Positions 54,571 through 63,575 of a stretch of DNA of 64,000 bases are shown here, in pieces. The position numbers were made by a program, and so were the translations under genes. How positions within the stretch are numbered: position 1 is the first letter of the stretch; the number at the start of each line of letters is the position of its first letter. The notes beneath the pieces were generated by a model. The model was not told where the DNA came from. It made no database searches and was given only the letters and a program-made list of their open reading frames with translations. The stretch is from Candidatus Mycobacterium wuenschmannii (GTDB lineage: Bacteria > Actinomycetota > Actinomycetes > Mycobacteriales > Mycobacteriaceae), in NCBI RefSeq assembly GCF_030252325.1, contig NZ_CP126981.1, forward strand, positions 1,550,001 to 1,614,000. The letters are read 5' to 3'.

Positions 54571-56072
54571 CGACGCACCAAAGCCTTGACGCGGGAACGG
54601 TTCTCGTCGGCCAGGAACGGTTGCAGCCGGCTCGCCAGCGCGGCGCGGGCGTTGAGTTGGTGCGCGTCGAGTTGCGCGGCCATCTCCCCCATCGCCAGCA
54701 GCGTGGTGGGCGGTGCCGCGCCCTGCTCCATCATCGCCGCGGCGAACTCATGCACCGCCTCGCGCTGTACTTCGCCGTCCTGGAAGTCACCCAGGATGTC
54801 CTGCAGCGACTTCAGCTCTTTGAGCAGCGCCCGATGCGGCGTGCTGTCGCAGACCGGCTTGAACACCTCGAGCAGGTAGCGCAGCTCCTTGCAGCGCTTG
54901 CGCAGCGCGTGGACGTCGTCGCTGGGCGAGTCCTCGCTGATCCGCTTCCCGCGCCGTGCCGCGTTGCGGTAGGCCTGCCGGAGTCGGCGGCGGGCCAGCC
55001 CCGCGACCGTCGGGCCGCCCTCGGCGTTCGCCGACACCTCGTCCAACTCGGCGCGCCAGTCGCCGAGCAGGTCGTGGAAGCGCTTCGAGCGCAGCCCGCG
55101 CACCAGCTTGCGTCGTTCCGCGGTGCGGTGCTTGACCAGGAAAGACCGGAACGGGTCGAGGTCGCCGGGGCTCGCCGACGTCAGCCTGGCAGCCATGACA
55201 TCGAAGTCGAACAGGTAGACGTCGAGATCGCGGACCGGGGTGGTGAGATCGCCGAGCCATTTGAAATCGGGGGCGAATCGCTCGGCGAGCTGAGCGGGCA
55301 GCACGTCTCCGACGAGCTTGAGGATCGAGCGGGTACGGCGCACCGCGACCCGCAGGTCGTGCAGGAACTCGATGTCGACGGACGCGATGGTTCCGGGCAC
55401 GTTCTCGTCGATGACGGCTGCGAACCCACTCAACATCTGCGCAATGGCAACGACTGCAAGGGTTTCCGACTGCAGCGGCGCGACCGCATTGCCTCCGTTG
55501 GCCGGGCTGCGGGCGGCGTGCGTCAGCGCGAGGTCGTACGGCGTCGTCGAGACCGCGGTGAACCCCTCGACCTTGGCCAGCAGGCGCGCGATCCGGTCGC
55601 CGTCGGCGTCGTATCCGCGCAACGGCTGGATCCGCAACTGGCTGGTGCCGTCGTCGACGCTTTCGGTCAGCAGGCGCGCAACGGTCTTGTCCTCGGCATC
55701 CAGCACCCGCGCTTCCTGCGACGCCGAGCGCACGGTGACGACCGGCGCCAGCGCCCGCGGGGCGATGAGCGGCGTCAACGCCTCGCGGAGTGGCCCCGCC
55801 GGCAACTCATGCGCCTGAGCGGGCCACTTCAGGCCGGCCAGCGGAGCCTGCAGCCGGGTGCCGTCGGGCAACTGCAGCACCAGCGGCCCACCGTCGGCGA
55901 ACTGCAGCGAGAGTCCCGCGGCGTGCAGCCGCCAGTCGAAGGTGTCCAGCCAGGTGTGCGAGGAGGTCTGCTCGGGTCCGGTCGCCACGGTGAACTTTGG
56001 GTGCAAGGCGGCGGCGACGACGTCATGGTCGACCGCGCCTTCCTTGCTGAAAGCGCGGGATGTCCCGCCCAT
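54567..56072 (-). CDS. CYTH-like/CHAD-domain protein
   Basis: This 501-residue protein has an N-terminal half resembling a CYTH (triphosphate tunnel) domain (KFTVATGPEQTSSHTWLDTF, about residues 20-210) and a C-terminal CHAD domain (from about 235). The CHAD domain is a helical bundle with conserved basic and His residues: FLHDLRVAVRRTRSILKL and DDVHALRKRCKELRYLLEVF. CHAD domains bind inorganic polyphosphate. Several CYTH residues appear degraded, so catalysis is doubtful. The ATG at 56072 follows GGGAAAGGTGCGCC. It is coupled to the ParA gene. Confidence 0.85.
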   Translation of the reverse strand: MGGTSRAFSKEGAVDHDVVAAALHPKFTVATGPEQTSSHTWLDTFDWRLHAAGLSLQFADGGPLVLQLPDGTRLQAPLAGLKWPAQAHELPAGPLREALTPLIAPRALAPVVTVRSASQEARVLDAEDKTVARLLTESVDDGTSQLRIQPLRGYDADGDRIARLLAKVEGFTAVSTTPYDLALTHAARSPANGGNAVAPLQSETLAVVAIAQMLSGFAAVIDENVPGTIASVDIEFLHDLRVAVRRTRSILKLVGDVLPAQLAERFAPDFKWLGDLTTPVRDLDVYLFDFDVMAARLTSASPGDLDPFRSFLVKHRTAERRKLVRGLRSKRFHDLLGDWRAELDEVSANAEGGPTVAGLARRRLRQAYRNAARRGKRISEDSPSDDVHALRKRCKELRYLLEVFKPVCDSTPHRALLKELKSLQDILGDFQDGEVQREAVHEFAAAMMEQGAAPPTTLLAMGEMAAQLDAHQLNARAALASRLQPFLADENRSRVKALVRR

Positions 56073-56188
56073 GGCGCACCTTTCCCGGGCCGCATAACGG
56101 CGACCGCGCGACGAACTATAAACACCGTTGGTTAACGGGAGCGGCCCGTAGACCTCGGCGACCCAATTGTCATCGGTTACCGTCGGGT

Positions 56189-58165
56189 ATGACCACCATT
56201 GCGGAACATTTGCGCAACTCGCTCGACGGACGCTTTCGCGACGTGAAGAACGAGATGCGCCAGCGACTGGCCGACGACGTCTTCCGCCCGCACTACACAC
56301 CGAACACGGTGATCGCGCGGACCAAGGTGGCCGAGCAGATGAGCATCATGGCCGCCGAGGGCGCGGCCGAGGATAGTTTCCGCAAGGAGCACGGCGGCAA
56401 CGGCAACGTCGGGGCCGCCGTGACGATGATCGAGATGCTCGCGATGTCCGACCTGTCGCTGATGGTCAAGGCGGGCGTGCAGTGGGGCCTGTTCGGCGGG
56501 GCCGTCGAGAACCTCGGCACCGAGCGCCACCACGAGGCCTACGTCAAGAAGATCATCAGCCTCGAACTGCGCGGCTGCTTCGCCATGACCGAGACCGGCC
56601 ACGGCAGCGACGTACAGTCCCTCGAGACGACGGCGACCTACGACGCCGAAACCGAGGAATTCGTCGTCCACTCCGAAACCCCCAACGCGCGCAAGGACTA
56701 CATCGGCGGTGCCGCCGAGACCGCCACCGTCGCAGCGGTTTTCGCGCAGCTGATCACCACCGAGAAGGGCGAGCAGGTCAATCACGGCGTGCACTGCCTG
56801 CTGGTACCGATCCGTGACGCCGAAGGCAACGACTTGCCGGGCGTGACCACCTCGGACTGTCATTACAAGGGCGGCCTGCCCGGCGTGGACAACGGTCGCA
56901 TCGTGTTCGACCACGTCCGCGTTCCGCGGGTCAACCTGCTCAACAAGTACGGCGACGTCGACGCCGACGGCACCTACTCCTCCGACATCGAGAACCCGAA
57001 CCGCAGGTTCTTCACGATGATCGGCACGCTGATCCGCGGCCGGGTGACCGTCGGCGGCAGCGCGGGCAACGCGGCGCGGGTGGCTCTGGACATCGCGACC
57101 CGGTATGCGTTGCAGCGCAAGCAGTTCACCGCACCCGATGACGACGGCGAAGTGCTGATCATGGACTACCTGGTGCACCAGCGTCGGCTGTTCCCATTGA
57201 TCGCCAAGTCGTACGCGCTGCAGTTCGCCCAGAACGAACTGGTGTCCAAGACCCACGACTTGCAGACGACCGAGTCACCGGACGCCGAGGAGCAGCGCGA
57301 GTTGGAGTCGCGCGCCGCGGGCCTGAAGGCCGCGAACACCTGGCACGCCTCCACGGCCATCCAGGAGGCACGCGAAGCATGCGGGGGCGCAGGCTATTTG
57401 GCGGACAACCGGCTCATTGCATTGCGCGCCGACACCGACGTGTTCACCACCTTCGAGGGTGACAACCATGTGCTGACTCAGTTGGTGGCCAAGGAACTGC
57501 TGACCGCCTACGCCGACGACATCAAAGGCATGAGTCCGGTGGAATGGGTGCGTTTCGCGGCCAACTTCGCCGGCGAACGCGTGCTCAAACGCACTGCGGC
57601 AGAGACGATCATCCAGACCGTCATCGACGCCCGGCAGGACAACGAGGAAGAGGGCAGCCTGTTCAACCGGGGCACCCAGGTCCAGATGTTCGAGGAGCGT
57701 GAGGAATACATGATCGCGTCGGTGGCCCGGCGCCTGCAGGCCAAGTCGAAGGAGATGTCGGAGTTCGACGCGTTCAACTCGGTGCAGGACCATGTGCTGC
57801 ACGCCGCGAAGGCGCACATCGACCGGGTGGTGCTCGAGGCCTTCGTCGCGGGCATCGACGGGTGCGAAAATGACGAGGCCCGTGAGGTTCTCGAGCTCGT
57901 CTGCGACCTGTACGCCCTGACGGTGATCGAGGACGATAAGGCCTGGTACGTCGAGCACCGGTTCCTGTCCACCGAGCGCGCCAAAGCGGTCACCCGTGCC
58001 ATCAACGACCGGTGCCGGCTGCTACGGCCGCACGCCGAGACCTTGGTCGACGGGTTCGGAATTCCCGAGTCGCTGCGCTACGCGGACATGCTGCACCCGG
58101 TAGAGGTGCCGGGGGCCGACACCGACGAGACCGGCGCGACCGACTCCGCGCTGACACACGGGTAG
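56189..58165 (+). CDS. Acyl-CoA oxidase/dehydrogenase-family flavoenzyme
   Basis: This 658-residue protein has the acyl-CoA dehydrogenase fold with a C-terminal extension of the acyl-CoA oxidase type. Key blocks are CFAMTETGHGSDVQSLET (FAD/substrate loop), GGSAGNAARVALDIATRYAL with QRKQF, ACGGAGYLADNRLIALRADT and TFEGDNHVLTQLVAKELL. It should introduce the alpha-beta double bond in fatty acyl-CoA. Whether electrons go to oxygen or to an electron-transfer flavoprotein cannot be read from the sequence. The ATG at 56189 gives MTTIAEHLRNSLDG. Confidence 0.88.
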   Translation: MTTIAEHLRNSLDGRFRDVKNEMRQRLADDVFRPHYTPNTVIARTKVAEQMSIMAAEGAAEDSFRKEHGGNGNVGAAVTMIEMLAMSDLSLMVKAGVQWGLFGGAVENLGTERHHEAYVKKIISLELRGCFAMTETGHGSDVQSLETTATYDAETEEFVVHSETPNARKDYIGGAAETATVAAVFAQLITTEKGEQVNHGVHCLLVPIRDAEGNDLPGVTTSDCHYKGGLPGVDNGRIVFDHVRVPRVNLLNKYGDVDADGTYSSDIENPNRRFFTMIGTLIRGRVTVGGSAGNAARVALDIATRYALQRKQFTAPDDDGEVLIMDYLVHQRRLFPLIAKSYALQFAQNELVSKTHDLQTTESPDAEEQRELESRAAGLKAANTWHASTAIQEAREACGGAGYLADNRLIALRADTDVFTTFEGDNHVLTQLVAKELLTAYADDIKGMSPVEWVRFAANFAGERVLKRTAAETIIQTVIDARQDNEEEGSLFNRGTQVQMFEEREEYMIASVARRLQAKSKEMSEFDAFNSVQDHVLHAAKAHIDRVVLEAFVAGIDGCENDEAREVLELVCDLYALTVIEDDKAWYVEHRFLSTERAKAVTRAINDRCRLLRPHAETLVDGFGIPESLRYADMLHPVEVPGADTDETGATDSALTHG

Positions 58166-58230
58166 TACGCGCAAGACTCACGACGAGCCAAACGCTCTGT
58201 TCGGCGGCGGCGCGGGGTAACCCTGGGCTT

Positions 58231-58815
58231 ATGACTGCCGCCATCACCTCGTCTGAACTGCGTGAACGCATCGTCTCGGAGGCTCCGCTGTGGATTCTCG
58301 ACGTACGTACCCCCGCCGAGTTCGAGACCTCTCACATCGACGGCTCCCTCAACGTGCCGCTGGACCTGTTGAACGAACACGCCCCGACGGTCGCCGAGAC
58401 GCTCGACCGCGACCGCGACATCGTGCTGGTGTGCCGTTCCGGCCAGCGCGCCACCCAGGCACAGCAGCTGTTGCAGCGCGCGGGCGTCGGGAACGGAACC
58501 GTCCTGGAGAAGGGCATCGCCGACTGGGAAGGCCAGGGTTTCGATGTCCAGCGCGGCGTGCAGCGTTGGGACCTGGAGCGCCAAGTCCGCCTGGTCGCCG
58601 GCTCGATCGTGCTGTCCGCCGTGCTCGGCAGTGTCGCCATTCCCAAGCTGAAGTGGCTGGCCGCCGCAATCGGTGGCGGGCTGACCTTCGCCGCAGTCTC
58701 CAACACCTGCGCGATGGGTAACGCCCTGTCGAGGCTGCCGTACAACCGCGGGGCCACAACGGACACCGAGACGGTGTTGTCGCAGCTCGCGTCCGGTCCG
58801 GACGGCAATCGTTAA
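58231..58815 (+). CDS. Rhodanese-domain membrane protein
   Basis: This 194-residue protein has an N-terminal rhodanese domain with active-site loop CRSGQRA (Cys about 71) and LDVRTPAEFETSHI. A DUF2892-like tail with two hydrophobic segments follows (LVAGSIVLSAVLGSV and LAAAIGGGLTFAAV). It is probably a membrane-tethered sulfurtransferase. Start ATG at 58231; no strong ribosome binding site is seen. It lies 65 bp after the acyl-CoA oxidase-like gene and may share its transcript. Confidence 0.85.
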   Translation: MTAAITSSELRERIVSEAPLWILDVRTPAEFETSHIDGSLNVPLDLLNEHAPTVAETLDRDRDIVLVCRSGQRATQAQQLLQRAGVGNGTVLEKGIADWEGQGFDVQRGVQRWDLERQVRLVAGSIVLSAVLGSVAIPKLKWLAAAIGGGLTFAAVSNTCAMGNALSRLPYNRGATTDTETVLSQLASGPDGNR

Positions 58816-58897
58816 AATCACCGCAAGTCTGGCCCGGACCACCGGGTGAAGCCGGTATGCCCGATGATCCGCGCCCTCACGAGATAGGCTCACCCCC

Positions 58898-59032
58898 ATG
58901 AACCCCAACCCGGACTACGACGCCAGCGATGAGCTGGAGTACGGCATCGCGGGATTCGCGTGGCTGCTGCGTGGCCACTACCCACCCCCGTACTACGGTC
59001 CCGACCTCGGTAACGCCGACACCGGCAACTGA
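58898..59032 (+). CDS. Short hypothetical protein
   Basis: This 44-residue protein reads MNPNPDYDASDELEYGIAGF and then AWLLRGHYPPPYYGPDL, with an acidic head and a Tyr/Pro-rich tail. The length and composition are plausible and an in-frame stop falls 1 bp before the end of the convergent DUF732 gene. There is no clear ribosome binding site and no recognised family. Confidence 0.45.
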   Translation: MNPNPDYDASDELEYGIAGFAWLLRGHYPPPYYGPDLGNADTGN

Positions 59033-59033
59033 C

Positions 59034-59393
59034 TCACCCAGGCGGCGGCACATAGGTGCCCGCCGAGTTCCGCAATTGCCACAGTTGCGCCGGGCAGTAG
59101 ATGTTCACGGCGTTCGAGATCAGGTAATTCGCCGAGTACTCATCGTTCGGCAACACATCGCGTTTCACGTCACCGATGACCTGGCCGTAACCGGCTCCAC
59201 CGGTGATCTTGTTGCAGATCCCGTGGGCATAGTCGATCGCTTCGGTCGTGTTCGCGAAGCTGTACTGCTTGCGCACCGTGGTGTCGTAGATGAACTCGAT
59301 GTCGGGAGCCGGGACGGCCCGCGCGACAGGCGTTGCGACGCAAGCGATCACGGCACTGAGGACGACGGCGAGCGGCCAAACTCTGCGAGTCAT
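59034..59393 (-). CDS. Secreted DUF732 protein
   Basis: This 119-residue protein has a signal peptide (VWPLAVVLSAVIACVATPVARA) and a small helical domain with the DUF732 pattern: YAHGICNKITGG then AVNIYCPAQLWQL, where the two cysteines likely form a disulfide. DUF732 proteins are small exported mycobacterial proteins of unknown role. The ATG overlaps the CAP gene's stop (ATGA). It is the last gene of the set that follows mce. Confidence 0.85.
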   Translation of the reverse strand: MTRRVWPLAVVLSAVIACVATPVARAVPAPDIEFIYDTTVRKQYSFANTTEAIDYAHGICNKITGGAGYGQVIGDVKRDVLPNDEYSANYLISNAVNIYCPAQLWQLRNSAGTYVPPPG

Positions 59394-59896
59394 CGGTCCG
59401 GCTGCCCGTAGACTGCGACCAGCACGCTGCGGTCGAGACTGTTCTCCGACCACACCCCGATCTGGGTGTTGTCGCAATTCGACATGATCGCCATGTAGTC
59501 CGGCCGGTAGTACCAGTTACCAATCACGTCAAGGTCATTGATGGCCAGCGAGTTGTTGATCGCCACGGTCTCGGCCACGACGCCGTTGTATCCCGCGCCC
59601 CGCGCTCGGTCCGCTACCGACGACCCGTCCGAGCCGACGTCGGCGTCGAGGTTGCGGTTGTTCAGTACGTCGACGGTGTGCCGCTGCGCGGCCGCCTCCA
59701 ACTGCGGGTTCTTCTTCAGCTTGGTAGTGCAGCCGTGCTGCGCCTTGATGGTGTCGACATTGACGACGATGCCGTTGTTGAGCCGGTCGTTGTTGCCGGG
59801 AACGCCGGGCGCCGCCGATGCGACCACGCTCGGACCCGCAGCCAACGGCAGCGCGGCGATCACGGGCGTCAGGAGGCGAATTCGCTTGTTGGTCAC
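59390..59896 (-). CDS. Secreted CAP (SCP/PR1-like) domain protein
   Basis: This 168-residue protein has a signal peptide (LLTPVIAALPLAAGPSVVASA) and a CAP-type domain: LKKNPQLEAAAQRHTVDVLN at the first helix, then VAETVAINN and DYMAIMSNCDNTQIGVWSE. The typical second histidine of the CAP cavity is not obvious, so catalytic or lipid-binding function is uncertain. It is translationally coupled to DUF732 and lies 10 bp after the Ag85-like gene. Confidence 0.78.
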   Translation of the reverse strand: MTNKRIRLLTPVIAALPLAAGPSVVASAAPGVPGNNDRLNNGIVVNVDTIKAQHGCTTKLKKNPQLEAAAQRHTVDVLNNRNLDADVGSDGSSVADRARGAGYNGVVAETVAINNSLAINDLDVIGNWYYRPDYMAIMSNCDNTQIGVWSENSLDRSVLVAVYGQPDR

Positions 59897-59906
59897 ACCA
59901 TTCCCC

Positions 59907-60809
59907 CTATCGGATGTTGGCCGCGAGGTCGGCGGACATCGCGCTCAACTGACGCGACCAGCTCGGCCAGTCGTCTCCGCCGCCGCGACCGAGGTCGAAG
60001 TGGGCGTTGGTACCGCCGACGTCTCGGAAGTGGGAGTAGAACTGCGCGTTGGTGCCCTGGGAGACGTCGCCGGTGCCGCCCATTGCGCCGGGATCGCTGG
60101 GCGCGCCGCTGCCCGGGCTGTAGATCCACAGGCGGGCGTCGTTGTCGACCAGTTGCTGAATGTTCTGGTTGGGCGAGTGCCACTTCCAGCGGCCCAGTTG
60201 CGGCGCCCCCCACATGGCACCGCTATCGGCGCCGCCTTGCAGAAGGGCGGCCCTGACCGTCCCGTCGACGCCAGTGCGTTCGGGAGTCAGGAATCCGGAA
60301 AACGAACCGGCATAACGGAATCGGTCGGGATGGAAGGTGACCAGCGCCGTTGCCGCATACCCGCCCTGTGAGACACCGACGACGCCGTGCCCGCCGGGCG
60401 CCAACCCTTTGTTGGCGGCCAGCCAGTCGGGCAGCTCCTGCGACAGGAATGTCTCCCACTGCTTACTGCCGTCCTGCTCCCAGTTGGTGTACATGCTGTA
60501 GGCGCCGCCGGCCGGTGCGACCACCGAGATGCCCTTGCCGGCAAGGGTGTTGAACCCGTTGCCCGCGGTTGCCCAGTTGCTGACATCGGGAGCGGCGTTG
60601 AAGCCGTCGAGCAGATACGCCGCGTGCGGACCACCGGCCAGGAAGGCCACCGGGATGCTGCGGCCCATCGATGCGGACGGCACCTGGAGCGTCTCGAAAC
60701 CTGCCGCCTTGGTGACGCCCGTCGATCCCGAAATAGCCGTCACCGCAAGCCATCCGAAAGTCACGGTCACGACCGACAGGTGCCGCAGCATCCTCGACAT
60801 ACGGATCAT
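59907..60809 (-). CDS. Antigen 85/MPT51-like secreted esterase-fold protein
   Basis: This 300-residue protein has a signal peptide (LRHLSVVTVTFGWLAVTAIS) followed by an alpha/beta hydrolase of the antigen 85 family: FETLQVPSASMGRSIPVAFL, YLLDGFNAAPDVSNW, SMYTNWEQDGSKQWETFLSQ and WSRQL near the end. A GVSQGG elbow (Ser about 150) suggests a nucleophile, unlike MPT51, which lacks it. It may transfer mycolates or act as a cell-wall-binding relative. The ATG at 60809 follows GTGAGGCACAG. It starts 22 bp after the second mce-associated gene. Confidence 0.85.
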   Translation of the reverse strand: MIRMSRMLRHLSVVTVTFGWLAVTAISGSTGVTKAAGFETLQVPSASMGRSIPVAFLAGGPHAAYLLDGFNAAPDVSNWATAGNGFNTLAGKGISVVAPAGGAYSMYTNWEQDGSKQWETFLSQELPDWLAANKGLAPGGHGVVGVSQGGYAATALVTFHPDRFRYAGSFSGFLTPERTGVDGTVRAALLQGGADSGAMWGAPQLGRWKWHSPNQNIQQLVDNDARLWIYSPGSGAPSDPGAMGGTGDVSQGTNAQFYSHFRDVGGTNAHFDLGRGGGDDWPSWSRQLSAMSADLAANIR

Positions 60810-60831
60810 CTGTGCCTCACTTGTCCTTCGG

Positions 60832-61461
60832 TCACACCGGGTCGAACTGCGAAATGAGCCACCGGCCGTCGACCTTCTCCAGCGTGACGCGCACACTCGA
60901 CGTGCTCTGGGTGGGCGGGTCGTTGCCGATGGTGGTGGTCTGGTCGACGAAAACCAGTACCGCAGCGTGGTTTCGGGACGCCGAGATGGACGCCGCGAAC
61001 GGCACCGTGGCTACCGCGGTGATGTGCTGCTCCTTGGCTCCGGGGGCGACGACGTCCTTCACGAGTTGCGTGTATTCCTGCCGGAAGGGCTCGGCGAGCC
61101 GGTCCCCGGCCGACTTCAAATCTTCGTCGACGGTCTCGGGCTTGTACGACAGGATCGCCACCGTGGTCTCCGACGCCGCCCGGATGGACTGGTCGATCGA
61201 CGCGCGGGCTTCTTGAGCCGCGTAGTCGCGCCAGGTCAGATATCCGACCGCGGCGCCGAGCAGCACCGCCACGGCGGGCAGCAGAATGAACAGCACAGGA
61301 GTCCGGGACAAGCGGCCGCGGCTCGACTTGTCACCCTCGGGTTCCTCGGCGAGCGCTTCGTCGTCATCGGTCAGATCTGCGTCGTCGGCGGCTTCGTCGG
61401 CGTCGGCCAGGTCGCCGCGCCGGGCGGCATCGTCGTCAGACGGGTCACTGTCGTCAGACAT
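60832..61461 (-). CDS. Mce-associated membrane protein
   Basis: This 209-residue protein has a strongly acidic, disordered cytoplasmic head (about 50 residues of Asp/Glu/Ala), one membrane helix (TPVLFILLPAVAVLLGAAVGYL) and an extracytoplasmic domain with the Mam/VirB8-like fold (YTQLVKDVVAPGAKEQHITA, DGRWLISQFDPV). Mam proteins stabilise Mce lipid transporters. The start at 61461 is fixed by AAGGAGGACTCGGCG; an ATG overlapping the previous stop (61500) is possible but less well placed. Confidence 0.87.
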   Translation of the reverse strand: MSDDSDPSDDDAARRGDLADADEAADDADLTDDDEALAEEPEGDKSSRGRLSRTPVLFILLPAVAVLLGAAVGYLTWRDYAAQEARASIDQSIRAASETTVAILSYKPETVDEDLKSAGDRLAEPFRQEYTQLVKDVVAPGAKEQHITAVATVPFAASISASRNHAAVLVFVDQTTTIGNDPPTQSTSSVRVTLEKVDGRWLISQFDPV

Positions 61462-61496
61462 CGCCGAGTCCTCCTTCTGCATCAAAGGCGTTCGGC

Positions 61497-62108
61497 TCAT
61501 GGCACGAACTCCACTTTCGACACCTTCGCGCTATCGCCTGCCTTCTCGACAGTGAGTCGCATCCTCCAGCGATGGGGCTCCTGGTCCTGCGGCGCTCCGG
61601 CCAGCGATGTCTTCACCGATATCGCGATCAGCGCCTCCGCCTGGTCGGGCGCGTAGGACACCAAACCGGCCTCCGCGATCGTGCCCTCCGTTTTCGACTG
61701 CACCTTCTTGACGACTTCGACGAACGGCTTCGAGCGGGTCTGGTACTCCTCGTGGAAGGCGCCCGTCACCCCGTCCAGGACGCGATTGATGTCGTTCTCC
61801 ACGTGCGCGTGGTCGATCGTCGTGAGGTTGATCGCGGTCTGCCGCGCGACCTGAAGATAGAGGCTGCGCCGCGCCTGTGTCTGCTGGTCGGCGTACGCCA
61901 GGTATCCCAACCAGCCGCCCGCGCCGAGCAGCGCGACGATCACCGCCACGCTGACGACGACCACACCGCGGGTGCCGGAAAACCATTCGCGCACCGACCT
62001 TTTGGGCGCCTCGTCGGGGCTTCCGGCGTCGATGTCCTCAGCGTCGATCTCCTCGACGCCGGCCTCTACGGTTTCGGTTTCGTCGGCGGCACCATCATGC
62101 TCTGCCAT
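61497..62108 (-). CDS. Mce-associated membrane protein
   Basis: This 203-residue protein has an acidic head, a membrane helix (GVVVVSVAVIVALLGAGGWL) and an extracytoplasmic domain (YLQVARQTAINLTTIDH, FHEEYQTRSKPFVEVVKKVQ), the same architecture as the next gene. It begins inside the end of mceF (43-bp overlap), so it is in the mce operon. It probably supports the Mce complex in the envelope. Confidence 0.87.
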   Translation of the reverse strand: MAEHDGAADETETVEAGVEEIDAEDIDAGSPDEAPKRSVREWFSGTRGVVVVSVAVIVALLGAGGWLGYLAYADQQTQARRSLYLQVARQTAINLTTIDHAHVENDINRVLDGVTGAFHEEYQTRSKPFVEVVKKVQSKTEGTIAEAGLVSYAPDQAEALIAISVKTSLAGAPQDQEPHRWRMRLTVEKAGDSAKVSKVEFVP

Positions 62109-63574
62109 GTCTTGCCTTTCATTCCGGCGGCCAAATCGGAGTCGCTGTAATGCTTTCCGTCCGGCCCGACGTAGTTACCGGTCAGCGGGTCGTAGGGAAT
62201 CGCTTGTACGGGCTTCGGCGCGGCGGGGTCGACGGGTGGATGCCAGTGCTCCCCCGGTGAGTACGGCGCCCCACCCTTCGGATACTGCGGGACGCTTTGA
62301 CCACTCAGCGTCGCGTTCGGGTCGCCCTTCCAGAACAGGCCGTCGTTCAGCGGGACGTACTGCTCGTCGCTCTCACACATCTCGACCGTCGGGGCGCGCT
62401 TGCCCGGCTTGGTCTCACACGGCACGTTGCGCACACCGCGGACGTTCATGTCGGAGTTCTGCGGGATGCGGCAGTACAACTCGCCGTTGGTGCGGTCGGG
62501 ATAGTCCTCCCGCACCGGTACCCGTTGCTGCTGCACCGGCAGAAAACCGGCGTTGCACGGCGGCGGCGAGTTGAGGTTCAGGTTGAAGTCGAGATAGATG
62601 CCCTTGTAATCCATCTTGGCAACCCGGTCCGGCACGATGATCGACGACATCACCGCCGTGCCCTGCGGGAACATCACCAGCAGCTGCTCGAGGTCGTTGC
62701 GGTAGTTCACCGTGATCTGGCCCAGGCTGACCAGGTTGGACAGCAGCACCGGCAGCGTCGGTGCCAACCGGTCGAACAGCGCGGTGCCTTCGTCGAGCGC
62801 CGGCCCGGCGGTGTTGAGCAAGTCCGCGAGCCTGCCGTCCTGCTCCTTCACCTGACTTGTGATCGCGTTGACCCGCTTCGCCCACGTCGCGATCGAATCC
62901 GACGTCCGCACTTGCGAACTCGCCACCGGGGGGAATTCGTCGATCAGCCGGGAGAACGAGTCGGTGGTCTTGCCGGCGTCGATCGCCAGTGCGGTGCCCC
63001 CGTCGATCAGGCGCGACAGCTCCGGTCCCAAACCGGCGACGGCCTTCGACGCTTCCTCGACGACGGTGTGCAGGTTGTCCTGCGGGATGGCGACGAGTGC
63101 CTTGTTGGTGGTGTCCAACAGCAAGCCGATGTCGACCGGAATCTGCGTTCTGCCAACGGCGATCACGTCGCCGTCCCGCAGCTTCGGACCCATGTCGCTG
63201 ACAGTGCCGGACCGCGGGGTCAACTCCAGAAACTGCTCACCGACCGCCGAGCGACTGTGCACCGCCGCGGTCAGGTCGCGCGGAACCGCGATGTCGGACT
63301 TCAGCGAGAGGACGGCCTGCACCCCGTTCTGCGTGACGTCGACCGACTTGACGCTGCCGATCTCGCTGCCCCGATAGTTCACCACAGAGGTCGGATACAG
63401 CCCGCCCGACGCGGGCAGGTCGACCCTCACCGTGTAGCGGCCAACCCCAAGCAGCGCAGGCACTTTGATGAAGCCGAATGCCATCACGCCGATGGACAGC
63501 ACGGTGATCGACGCCAGGATCCCCAACTGGGTCCAGATTCTGCGGGACAGACGCAGCGAATTCGAGCGGGCCAT
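62066..63574 (-). CDS. Mce-family protein MceF
   Basis: This 502-residue protein has an uncleaved N-terminal helix (IWTQLGILASITVLSIGVMA) and a single MCE domain (KVPALLGVGRYTVRVDLPAS, YRGSEIGSVKSVDV). A long helical needle-forming region (about 150-310) and a Pro-rich C-terminal tail (YPKGGAPYSPGEHWHPPVDP) follow. MceF is the last of the six MCE subunits that form a lipid-conducting tube across the periplasm. Which mce locus this is cannot be decided from two subunits. It starts 1 bp after the mceE stop. Confidence 0.9.
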   Translation of the reverse strand: MARSNSLRLSRRIWTQLGILASITVLSIGVMAFGFIKVPALLGVGRYTVRVDLPASGGLYPTSVVNYRGSEIGSVKSVDVTQNGVQAVLSLKSDIAVPRDLTAAVHSRSAVGEQFLELTPRSGTVSDMGPKLRDGDVIAVGRTQIPVDIGLLLDTTNKALVAIPQDNLHTVVEEASKAVAGLGPELSRLIDGGTALAIDAGKTTDSFSRLIDEFPPVASSQVRTSDSIATWAKRVNAITSQVKEQDGRLADLLNTAGPALDEGTALFDRLAPTLPVLLSNLVSLGQITVNYRNDLEQLLVMFPQGTAVMSSIIVPDRVAKMDYKGIYLDFNLNLNSPPPCNAGFLPVQQQRVPVREDYPDRTNGELYCRIPQNSDMNVRGVRNVPCETKPGKRAPTVEMCESDEQYVPLNDGLFWKGDPNATLSGQSVPQYPKGGAPYSPGEHWHPPVDPAAPKPVQAIPYDPLTGNYVGPDGKHYSDSDLAAGMKGKTWQSMMVPPTKPKP

Positions 63575-63575
63575 C

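Noticed and set aside
58833..58846. Terminator hairpin after the rhodanese gene
   Set aside because: CCCGG-ACCA-CCGGG is only a 5-bp stem without a T-run; too weak.
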